A stretch of DNA of 64,000 bases from Cyclospora cayetanensis (Eukaryota; Apicomplexa; Conoidasida; Eucoccidiorida; Eimeriidae): the NCBI RefSeq assembly GCF_002999335.1, contig NW_020312325.1, forward strand, positions 124,001 through 188,000, written 5' to 3'. A model generated the notes under the pieces. It did no database searches, had not been told where the DNA came from, and worked only from the letters and a program-made list of their open reading frames with translations. Each line of letters starts with the position of its first letter. Positions within the stretch are counted from its first letter, which is position 1. The position numbers and the translations under genes were made by a program. Shown piece after piece: positions 55,190-64,000 of this stretch.

Positions 55190-55537
55190 AAAAACTGCTT
55201 TCTAGACTAAACTAGCAAAACTGCTTCCTAGACTGAACTAGCAAAACTGCTTCCTAGACTAAACTAGCAAAACTGCTTCCTAGACTAAACTAGCAAAACT
55301 GCTTTCTAGACTAAACTAGCAAAACTGCTTCCTAGACTAAACTAGCAAAATTGCTTCCTAGACTAAACTAGCAAAACTGCTTCCTAGACTAAACTAGCAA
55401 AACTGCTTTCTAGACTAAACTAGCAAAACTGCTTTCTAGACTAAACTGCAAAACTGCTTCCTAGACTAAACTAGCAAAACTGCTTTCTAGACTAAACTAG
55501 CAAAACTGCTTTCTAGACTAAACTAGCAAAACTGCTG
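55190..55537. repeat. 26-base tandem repeat just after the stop codon
   Basis: About 13 copies of AAAACTGCTT[C/T]CTAGACTAAACTAGC, with a G variant in copy 2 and a one-base-shorter unit near 55,445. It begins about 10 bases past the TAG at 55,179-55,181, so the 3' untranslated region of the membrane-protein gene would contain it. Each unit carries CTAGACT and ACTAG, so stop codons recur in several frames. Confidence 0.95.
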
Positions 55538-55781
55538 CCGAGGAAACTAGCAACAAAAAGATTCCCATTTGAATTTTGCAGGAGCCACGACTGGATCACT
55601 ATATATATAGAACCACCAGGTGTTGTTTCCTGCTACTGCTACTGCAGGAGTAGCGGCAGCACCAGGCGCGTGTTCCGTAGAGAGAGACACAGAAAAAGAG
55701 AAAGGAAGAGATGTGTGTTTGTGTGTGTGTGTGTGTACCAGTGATGTGGGGTTCAACACAAAATATATTTTGCGGAAAATT

Positions 55782-58700
55782 TCAGATAAGGGCAGCCACT
55801 GCCAACTTCTCGAGGCCTCCCCATCCCTCTAAGAGTAAGGGCCCCTCCGCCGCAGAAGCGGGCAGCGCATTGAAGCTATGTGTCAGCTGTCGAAATTCAC
55901 TGACTGACAGCAACCCCTCCCAATCTGTTGCTGCAGAGGCATCCTTATGAGCGGTTCCAATGCTGCCATCGTTCCTGCTACTGCTGCTGCCGTCGCTGCA
56001 TCGCGCCACTCTACGGAAAGGGAGGCGATGATTTTCAAAGACGTATCCAAGTGTACGCCCAACCACGACACAGCACCTGGGTGCGCTCTTGCTAGCCATG
56101 CCCCTAGAGGCTTCCAGACTTTTCGCCGCTAGTTTTTGCAGGAAGGCAGCGTGTCGCAGCAGCGCTAAGTCTCCACTACTCCTGCTACTGCTTACACTGA
56201 TACTACTGCTACTGCTGCTATTGCACGAGCAGCCAGGAGTGCCACAGCATTTCTTGGCGCTGCTGCCGCTGCCCCTGCCGCCGCTGCCCCTGCAGTGCGC
56301 GTCGCTGAGGTGTATGTACACCAGGAGGAGTCGCTTGCTGCTTTCGGAGAGGGCGCCAGCGAAGGCGACGGCAGTATCAACGAGGTGCTGCATGTCGGTG
56401 GAGCTCAACGGAGCATCAGTTCTGCCGCTGTTTCTGCTGCAGGGGGGTGTAGCGGGAGGCCGTAGCCGCAGCAGCTGTAACGAAGGAGCTTCCACCTCCC
56501 ACGACAGCAAGGGGTGCACAGCTAGCGACAGAACCTGTACCGCTGGCAGCTGCAGCGGCAGATCCCTGCCGTAGCTGCTGGCTCCACACGTCAATTCCAG
56601 CACGCGAAGATGTGGGAGAAGGCGCAATGCCCGCAACAACTGCAGCCGCAAAATACATGCAGCCGCAAAACACATGCAGCCGCAAAACACATGCAGCCGC
56701 AAAACACAAGTCCTTTTAGGCGTTCAAAAATGGGCAGAACGGGGTGCACTGCAGTGTGGGACTGACGCGCGATACAACAGGGTACTGAATTCACGCTTCT
56801 CCTTGCATGCATGAAAAAAAAGGCAGCAGGCAGCTCGACCCGAGGGCACACACAAGGAGACTGTGTACATGCAAGCAGCAGCAGCTGCAGCTGCAGCAGC
56901 TGTCCATACAGCTGCTGCTGCTGCCGCTGCTAATATGCGCAGTCGCCTGTGCTCCCCACTTCGACAACCGCAGTCCTTCAGTGGCAACCTACGTCTGCGC
57001 TGGTGAGGCTGCAAGCTCCAGCGAAACGAATCTCTTGCAACGGTGCTGCAGCGAACAAAAACGCCGCTCTCGATTCTGGAATGCTGAACTCCCCTCCCCC
57101 CTCTCCTGGAACGGCAGCACGCCCTCTGCCCCCCCCGTCTCGCCCCTCTGCTGCTGTAGCTGCAGCTGCTGCTTTGCGGTCGATCGTAGCCTCTCCCGCT
57201 GCTGCCGCTGCTGCTGCTGCTGCTGCGGCGGCGGCGCAAAGCAAAGGGCTCTCGAGCAGCGCAGCCGCAATTTCTAGGAGGTGCTCTGCCTCCTGCTGCT
57301 GCTGCAACAATCCTCCTAAAGACTCTTCCACGGCTCCTTGCCGCTCCCTCAGCAGGCATCCCAGCGCCTCTGCTGTGCTGAATTCCGACGAACGCAACTT
57401 TTCTGATGCTCCTGTTGATGCTGCAGCAGCAGCCGCCAGAGGCCTCCCCAGACTCGCTTCTTCGCCTCTTGACACCGACCATCGCCTTTTGACTTCGCTG
57501 CTGCAAGAGCTGCTGCCGCTTCTGTTCGGCTTGTTGTTGCTGCTGCTGCCTGCTGCTGCTGCATGCACTGCACCGTTCGCCAGCACCATCAGCAGCAAGT
57601 GCAACACATCCGCCGCTGTTGCGGGTGGAAGGATGCCCAGTGTCAGCTTCTGCAGCTGCGGAAAGGCAAACTGCAGCACCACGCGAGCAACACAACAAGC
57701 AACGCAACAAGCAACACCAGCAATATAGAGGCAGTCGTAGCACAACACATTCATTGCCTCACACCAAAAAATGCGTGAGCTTCAGCAACCACACAAACGC
57801 AAGGCCGGGCAAACAACACACCCAAAACAAACCAACAACCAAATCAAACAACACACCCAAAACAAACAAACACCCAAAACAAACAAACACCCAAAACAAA
57901 CAAACAAGCAAATCAAACAAACAACCAAAACAAATAAACACACCCTAAGCAAACCAACAACCAAATCAAACAACACACCCAAAACAAACCAACACCCAAA
58001 TCAAACAAACAACCAAATCAAACAAACAACCAAAACAAATAAACACACCCTAAACAAACAAACACACCCAAAACAAACCAACAAATAAATCAAACAACAC
58101 ACCCAAAACAAACAACACACCCAAAACAAACCAACAACCAAATCAAACAACACACCCAAAACAAAAAAAGCAAATCAAACAAACAAGCAAATCAAACAAA
58201 CAACCAAAACAAATAAACACACCCTAAGCAAACCAACAACCAAATCAAACAACACACCCAAAACAAACAAACACCCAAAACAAACCAACAACCAAATCAA
58301 ACAAACAACCAAAACAAATAAACACACCCAAAACAAACAACACACCCAAAACGAACCAAGAACCAAATCAAACAACACACCCTAAACAAACAAACAAGCA
58401 AATCAAACAAACAACCAAAACAAACAAACAACCAAATCAAACAAACAACCAAATCAAACAACACACCCAAAACAAACAACACACCACATCAAACAACACA
58501 CCCAAATGACACAAATACACCTGCCCCTCCTAGAGAGGCATCATTTCGCGAAGCCTCGCCAGAAGGCACCACAAAAGAGGGGCTTTTAACAGCAGGCATT
58601 GGGTGGAATGAGGGTAGACACTGTACCGCTTGCAAAGATTGAATGGCAGCAGGTGACTTCAAGTCGATAAGGGTAAGCGACTTCACTCCCCGAAGCCCTT

Positions 58701-61266
58701 GCAGCTTCTGCCTGCATGCAAATGACTCTCCCGGGGAGGCAGCAACGGCATCTGTGGCAGCAGCAGCAGCCACTGCAGGATTCTGCTGGTCAGCAGCTGC
58801 TTCAGCAGCTACCGTCCCCGCTGTAATGTAGTCGCATGTGCAGCAGCCACACAAACAGCAGCTGCTGCTCCTCTGAAGTCTTGGCAGCAGCAAACACAAG
58901 TCTGTGCTTTCGAATGCCAGAGTCAGACGAGACAGACGAGGGCACCGACGGCCTGCAAGACACAAAACTCCCAGTCGCTTTGAGTTATAGAGGGGCACTT
59001 TGTCTCTATTCCCTCATAAGTGTTTTGGAGATTGTGTCATGTAAGTGTTTTGGAGATTGTGTCATATAAGTGTTTTGGAGATTGTGTCATGTAAGTGTTT
59101 TGGAGGTTGCGTCATATAAGTGTCTTGGAGATTGCGTCATATAAGTGTTTTGGATATTTTGTCATATAAGTGTCTTGGAGATGGTGTCATATAAGTGTCT
59201 TGGAGATTGTGTCATGTAAGTGTCTTGGAGATTTTGTCATATAAGTGTTTTGGAGATGGTGTCATGTAAGTGTTTTGGAGATTGTGTCATATAAGTGTTT
59301 TGGAGATGGTGTCATATAAGTGTTTTGGAGATTGCGTCATATAAGTGTCTTGGAGATTGCGTCATATTGGTGTTTTGAGAGGGCTACCCCTACAAATACA
59401 AATACAAATACAAATACTATAAATACTACTGCAGCACCAGGAGGGTGCTGCTTTCTGCTTAGTATATATATATATATTTATACATATTTTTTTCACACGG
59501 TAACAAAAGGCAAAGGATCCGTGATGAGGAGCTTGAAAGAGGCTGTCCACTTACTGGCGGCGCAAAGCCAGCAGTGAATCTGATTTGCCTCTTGTTGATG
59601 AAGCCCTTCAACGGAGAGATCCTCCAGCGTCACTCCCAGACAGGAAATCAAGGGAACAGCTCCTGCGGGAGCTCTTAGAACGCGCAAGCGTCGCAGCCGC
59701 GATGCCAATTTGCTGCTAAAAGAAGGCAGCAAGAGCAAATCGGCCCCCCCCAGAAGATGCGTGGATCGAGGCGTCAAGGATGCCGTCGCTGTCACCGAAT
59801 CGGGAGAATTCGCTGAGACTGCGGAGGGTGAAGGCATCGGACTGCGATTACTGGTGCTGTTCGTACAGCTCGTATTGGCTTGCGAAGATGTGCTGCCATG
59901 CTGTGTCACACCGCTGTTACTGCTGCTGCGGCTGCTGCTGCTGCTGCTGCTCCTGACAGGTGCACGAGGAGTCTTAGCCGAACAAAAGTCTGCAGTTTCT
60001 ATGGGGGCATCCCATGCGGCACGCAGACATCCACGACTCACCAAAGATATGCCTGCAAACAACAGCAGTAGCAGGAGGTGCGGTAGTAGTAGCAGTAGGA
60101 GCAGTAGCAGGAGGAGCAGTAGCAGGAGCGGTAGGCGCAGTAGGAGTAGCAGTAAGAGCAATAGGAGCAGTAGCAGTAGCAGTAGTCGCAACAGCAGTAG
60201 CAGTAGGCGCAACAGCAGTAGCAATAGGAGCAGTAGCAGTAGTAGTAGCAGCAGAAGCAGTACCAGTAACGGCAGCAGAAGCAGTACCAGTAACGGCAGC
60301 AGAAGGAGTAGCACACCTATTATGTATGGTGACAAGCCGTAAAAGGCTTCCCACAGATATTTGGCAGCAGCAGCAGCAGCAGCAGCGGCACGCCACACGT
60401 AGCCAGTCCTAAAAGTGTAGGCTTGCATGCGTAGAAATACACCTTCCCCCCTTCGCAGCCAGAGACTGCAGTTCTAACGATGTCAACACTCACGCACCCC
60501 CAATGCGCTCCTCCAATGACAAGAAAGGGAGGCAAACTGGCAGAACCTGGAGAAATCGTTCGCTGCTGCTGCTGGCATGACTGGTGCTCTTGCAGCTGGC
60601 AATGCCACTGCTGCTCTCCCAGCATTCTTCAGTCCTGAGATGGAAAGAAGGAGAATCAACGGCAGACGAACAGGGAGGAGGCAGTCCCCACTCTTGTGCG
60701 TATCTGGAGGGAGGGGGAAAGGAGCTTCGCTTGCAGCAGCAGTAGCTGTTGCCTCCGAGTGCTGTGTTGCTGCCAGTGCCATAATTCCTGACGAGCACTG
60801 TGCAGCTGTCTCGAGGGGGGTGCCCCCGCTGAGACAAGTCCAGAGCAGTCAGTGCAGCGTTTGCTGTCGCTACAGCCTCTTGAAGAAGCTGCAACTCCTT
60901 CTCCCCCGCAACTACCCGATTCGCGCCATCCTGCCGATGCTGGTGACTGGTGCAGCGAGTTCGGATTTCTTGAGCAAGATCGAACAGCGCTCCAGCAAGA
61001 AATTCCACATTGCCTCTCGTCACGTCGGTGAGGACTGGTGCTTCTGCTGTGGCTACCGTCTCTGCTACTGTTTCTGGTACAGCTGTTGGTGTTTCTGTTG
61101 GTGTTTCTGTTGGTGTTTCTGTTGGTGTTGCTGTTGTTGCTGTTGCTGTTGTTGGTGCTGCTGCTATTGCTGCTGGCTCTGCTGTCTGCTGAGGTGTAAT
61201 CTGTGTTGCAGAGAGCAATGGCAGTTTGGCGAGCTGCTGCTGCTGCTCCTGTGACTGCGCATTCAT
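55782..61266 (-). CDS. Leucine-rich-repeat-like protein, Ala/Ser-rich
   Basis: Five-exon model on the minus strand: 61266-60498, 59989-59555, 58952-58627, 57670-56993 and 56639-55782. It has GT-AG introns, closes in frame and gives about 1021 residues. LRR-like phrases are spread along it and often fall at exon starts: NAALTALDLSQ, RLRRLRVLRAPAG, VTLEDLSVEGL, CPRLSRLTLAFES, VKSLTLIDLKS, FPQLQKLTLGIL, LRLLPHLRVLELTCG, PAVQVLSLAVHPL and GGLEKLAVAAL at the C-terminus. LRR proteins bind other proteins through a curved solenoid. Here the units are irregular and separated by long Ala, Ser, Gln and Thr/Pro runs (including three TPTE units near the start), so the fold is likely interrupted. Target and location are unknown. 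The start is the first ATG of exon 1 (Met-Asn-Ala-Gln-Ser); a 5' exon further right is possible. Three of the four introns carry tandem repeats. Confidence 0.62.
56642..56710. repeat. 18-base tandem repeat abutting a 3' splice site
   Basis: Four copies of GCAGCCGCAAAACACAT (plus strand) sit in the last intron of the LRR-like gene, next to the acceptor at 56,640. On the sense strand each unit reads TGTGTTTTGCGGCTGCA, so the true acceptor (…GCGGCTGCAG) is the last, slightly altered unit. Confidence 0.9.
57790..58505. repeat. A/C-rich, G-depleted minisatellite in an intron
   Basis: About 715 bases made of AAACAAAC, AACCAAATC and AACACACCCAAAAC blocks in irregular order, with very few G or T on the plus strand. 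Four units contain CACCCTAA[A/G]C. It fills most of intron 3 (57,671-58,626) of the LRR-like gene, so the transcript is U/G-rich there. Confidence 0.95.
59018..59378. repeat. 25-base tandem repeat in an intron of the LRR-like gene
   Basis: About 14 copies of ATAAGTGTTTTGGAGATTGTGTCAT, with C/T, A/G and T/G variants. It fills most of intron 2 (58,953-59,554). Confidence 0.95.
59390..59426. repeat. ACAAAT hexanucleotide repeat
   Basis: Five to six ACAAAT-type units directly after the 25-base array, in the same intron. Confidence 0.85.
60062..60310. repeat. Imperfect AGC/AGT/AGG trinucleotide tract
   Basis: Trinucleotide-like tract in the first intron (59,990-60,497) of the LRR-like gene. All frames are open, with Ser/Arg, Val/Ala/Gly or Cys/Tyr/Leu-type low-complexity translations, so the frames listed over it are not evidence of a gene. 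Confidence 0.85.
61083..61140. repeat. 12-base tandem repeat encoding Thr-Pro-Thr-Glu
   Basis: Three to four copies of TCTGTTGGTGTT in exon 1 of the LRR-like gene encode TETPTETPTETPT on the minus strand. Confidence 0.85.
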
Positions 61267-63754
61267 TTGCAAGTGGACAGAGCTCCAAAGGCTTCTTCTG
61301 CTGCTCCGTCTTGGCACTTCGCTGCAAGTGTGCGCGCCAAGAGGCTGGGCTGTCTCTCGAAGCCTCTATGACCGTTTTGATTCGTCGCACTGTTTCTTGC
61401 TGCTGCGGCTGCTTGTAGAACCAGCGATGCCGCCTGTCGCCCCCCCTGCGAGCCTTCTGTTGCTGCGCTCCCAACGGCAGCTGCTCCTGCAGAGGCTCAG
61501 TACAAACTCGTGCTGCTTCCGCGACTGCATGCCAACTGTGCGCAGCCGCAGTTCAAGAGACGCGCGGTCCCACTGCCGCTGAAGCTGCTCCTCTGCCACG
61601 GCTGCCCGTTAGTGAACCTGGAAGGCTATGGCTCATGGAGATCAGCGGATGACGCTTTTGCTGCTATTTGGCCTTGTGTGCTCCCAGTTACTACCGGTGT
61701 ACTGTTATAGCGGCTGTCTGAGGAGCTTTGCAGTGCTAAACAGCCTCTGTTGCTGCTGCACTGCTGCTGCTGCTGCACCAGCAACGGCAGTTGGCCACCA
61801 GCATACCTGCAGTGTTTGCACTCCAAAATGGTCGAAAGATCTGTAATATTCAAATAGCAAGGAAATTCGCCTTGGATATTAGTTAGTCAGCACTGCACTC
61901 GGCAAGCCGAGAGATGCACGGGAGAAATCGTACCAGTTGCAGCAGCAGCTGCTGCTATTGCGGCTGCATAGTTTAGCCTCCCTTTGTGCTTCAATAGGCA
62001 TATACATATTGCCGCTTCACTAACCTTCACCAGCTGTTACGTGCGTTCAGCACCATATTTTCACTTGAATCGCCTCTTCGTCTCACCGTCTTTGTCTTCA
62101 TCTCCCTAGTGCAAGTGTCCACACTGCTGCCGCCTCTGTACTCTACGGGCTGTGTGCCTGAAACAGCATCGGCGCCATCGGGACTATTCAGAACTCCTGT
62201 ATTCGCGGGCTTCCTTTTTCTTCGAGCATATTCTGCAACTTGTTTGCTGAATAGTTACACATTGTTGGCTCTATTGCACCGTGGGCAGCGGTTGCAACTC
62301 CCGTAGCAGGAGCGCGAGGAGAAGCATCGTTCTAAGCGGGAAGATTCATGAACGACATCCATCCCTTGAGAGACCCTAGTGATCTGTGCAGCAACGAAAA
62401 GCATCAAGAGTGGAGATTTTTGCACACAGAAACTATATGTACGGCAGGTTCTGCTGCAAAGCGAATTAATTGTAGCAACTGCGCATGAGCGGCATCGGTG
62501 TTACAGCACCACACGTCGAGTGCCTGGAGCACGTTCAGATTCTAAAGAGCAGCACAGGTTTAGACTGCTACTGAAAGCACCCGCCGTTTAGGGGGGTGCA
62601 ACCATGGAGGTAGGGCATATTTGAGTGTTTTTGAACATGGGAATCCTGTCGACTTCGCGGATGCTTGCGAACACATATACACATTTTATGTGTATGTACT
62701 GTTGGTGTCGTGCACTGCGCGTGCGTTTCTGCTATTTCTGCATCTGTGTAGCCCCAATATATCTGTCGCTGCGGTTGCTGCTGCCATGCTCTCTCTGCGT
62801 GTGCACGTGTACAGCCCCTCGCTGTCCGCCGTAGCGGTTACTGGGAAGAGAGCTGCTCTGCATTCCGTCCATGAGTAACTCCAAGGCGCAGTGACCCTTG
62901 GCAGTTTCATATTCAAGAGGCTGTAGAGTAGCGCTCGTGCTGAGCTCAGGGGTTGGTGTGCGCGTGCAGTCTGTGGGAGAGAAAAAAGTTTCTTCGCCGT
63001 CAGTTGGCGGCACAGCTCTGGCTGTCCAGTGCAGTCCCTTGGCATCCGCAGCTCGCGCTGCAGCAGAAACTGCTGCAGCAGCAGCAACGGCAGCCGCTGG
63101 AGAACGCGGCAGGAGTTCCCAGCCGCGCCGCTGTTTGGATCTGTGTGAGCGTCGCTGGCCGATCTGCGAGCCTCAGGGGCTGGTTAGCCAGCTAGCCAAA
63201 GTGGCTGTTTGCAAGGATGGATGTCTCCTAGATACTGGTGTGAGAGAGTAAGCGGAGCACGCTTGCTGCACTTTTTAGAGCAGTGGCAGGCTGCGCCTTT
63301 GCCCAGAAGGAGTTGCTGCAGCGCGAGTTGCGGTTGCCGTGCGTCTGCAAGCGCAGGGAGGAGTGCACCACTAACTGCCAAAGACTCCTAAAAGGATCTC
63401 AGGTCGGTGTTCAGCTTTTTGCCAGTCAGTGAGCTCGCAACCTCCCGAGGTGGCCACTTAGCAGACTCACTAGCGAGCTAGCCACCACTATCTCCCCCTC
63501 TACGCTCAGAGCTAGCGGCGTGTTGGTGGGTCACGTAGTGAGTAGGGGCACCCACAAACAGCGATTTTCGTAGTTGCAAACACACACATACACACACCCA
63601 TACACACATACATATACACACACATACATACACACACACACACACATACACACATACATACACACACACACAGCGGCCAACACAGCCAGCACCTTCAGAA
63701 TCAGCTATGCAGAAAGCCGCCGGCTATATGTATATATGCCTACAACGCCACAAA
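61267..63754. other. Unresolved region, possible exons
   Basis: Several short frames have exon-like edges but no recognisable family. One is a minus-strand piece at 61,820-61,853 bounded by attacag and gtatgc; another is the minus-strand frame at 61,366-61,599 (EEQLQRQWDRASLELRLR). They may be 5' exons of the LRR-like gene or belong to another gene. The plus-strand frame 62,898-63,251 and minus-strand frame 62,686-63,087 overlap over a GC-rich stretch; neither could be supported. Confidence 0.35.
63570..63672. repeat. CA-rich microsatellite
   Basis: About 100 bases of CACACATACA-type steps, open in several frames with Thr/His/Tyr or Val/Cys runs. Confidence 0.9.
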
Positions 63755-64000
63755 TCACGTGACAGGGGAGGGGGAATCACCAATGCTGACGCTTGTGCGT
63801 AGGCCTCCATTAGCCACGTCAGCCCGCATGAGGCCCTCACCGCCTGCATTGCTGGATGCCGAGGAAGATCCTTGTAAAAGAGTAGTCTTATTTCTGCACT
63901 TGTTGCAGAAGGCTTGCGATGGCTGCTGCGCTTCCACAGCGGCAATACGCCCGCCTTGCAGCAGTTCGGAGGGCCTTAGCAACCGCTTACCTTTCTGTTC
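63755..64000 (-). CDS. C-terminal part of an unidentified protein (runs off the window)
   Basis: The minus-strand frame is open from the window edge to a TGA at 63,755. It reads EQKGKRLLRPSELLQGGRIA at the edge, then QAFCNKCRNKTTLLQGSSS, and ends SIGDSPSPVT. The Cys-x-x-Cys could be half of a zinc site. No family is recognised. An in-frame 36-base stretch at 63,955-63,990 has intron-like ends (gtaagc…aag) but is too short to be convincing, so I read it as coding. Confidence 0.45.
   Translation of the reverse strand, partial: EQKGKRLLRPSELLQGGRIAAVEAQQPSQAFCNKCRNKTTLLQGSSSASSNAGGEGLMRADVANGGLRTSVSIGDSPSPVT

Noticed and set aside
55190..55537. Possible CRISPR-like array
   Set aside because: Units are contiguous 26-base copies without unique spacers, in a eukaryotic genome with no cas genes. 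It is an ordinary tandem repeat. The same holds for 59,018-59,378.
56724..57743. Minus-strand 339-codon frame overlapping the LRR-like exon
   Set aside because: The neighbouring frame gives the LRR phrase FPQLQKLTLGIL at the exon start and closes in phase with the next exon. This one is Arg/Ser/Gln-rich shadow reading of CAG runs.
57759..58482. Minus-strand Cys/Leu/Val/Phe-rich frames that look like membrane proteins
   Set aside because: They are translations of the A/C repeat tract in an intron; the residue pattern is purely repetitive.
57790..58505. Interstitial telomere array
   Set aside because: Only four CCCTAA-like units occur among many unrelated A/C blocks, so it is not a telomere array, though the resemblance is noted as a finding.
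59493..60428. 311-codon minus-strand frame with a long poly-Leu part
   Set aside because: Only the 59,555-59,989 part is taken as an exon. The poly-Leu part is the translated AGC/AGT tract that I place in an intron.
63919..64000. Plus-strand ATG frame at the window edge
   Set aside because: The minus-strand frame over the same bases is longer and ends in a natural stop, but the choice is not certain.

Overview
The window looks like nuclear DNA of a coccidian apicomplexan, most likely an Eimeria species. This is inferred from intron-rich genes, CAG/CTG trinucleotide runs that translate as Gln, Ala, Ser or Leu in every gene-rich stretch, a helicase with a signal-plus-transit leader like those of apicoplast proteins, and decayed chromovirus/Ty3-gypsy type elements. 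No species can be fixed from the sequence alone.

There are two compartments. From 1 to about 33 kb, plus 39.2-43.3 kb, the DNA is gene-poor and A+T-richer, and filled with dispersed repeats and broken Ty3/gypsy fragments: integrase at 4.9-5.7 kb, protease at 7.4-7.6 kb, gag and reverse transcriptase at 29.9-31.1 kb, and gag at 41.3-41.8 kb. Two intron-containing tRNA-Tyr genes sit in an inverted ~0.9 kb duplication at 0-0.9 and 19.8-20.7 kb. Three protein genes are islands here: an EF-hand protein (2.1-2.9 kb, -), a tandem-BRCT nuclear protein (10.7-14.1 kb, +) and a DEAD-box helicase (21.9-26.1 kb, -).

From 33 to 61 kb genes are packed: an IQ-motif protein with a glycogen/starch-binding CBM48 domain (33.2-39.2, +), a NASP-type histone chaperone (43.3-45.8, +), a plant-type mitochondrial P5C dehydrogenase of the ALDH12 family (46.4-52.0, -), an Ala/Gln-rich multi-pass membrane protein (about 52.5-55.2, +) and a leucine-rich-repeat-like protein (55.8-61.3, -). 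Most carry a private tandem array in an intron or just past the stop codon. The last 250 bases hold the end of another gene on the minus strand.

Exon models were built by hand from reading frame, splice dinucleotides, phase agreement and remembered family patterns. Those for P5CDH, helicase, NASP, BRCT, IQ/CBM48 and LRR close in frame from start to stop. The genes do not form a pathway. Shared themes are nuclear/chromatin work (BRCT, NASP), calcium signalling (EF-hand, IQ) and metabolism of storage polysaccharide and proline (CBM48, P5CDH). No CRISPR, prokaryotic operon or evident novel defence-like system is present.
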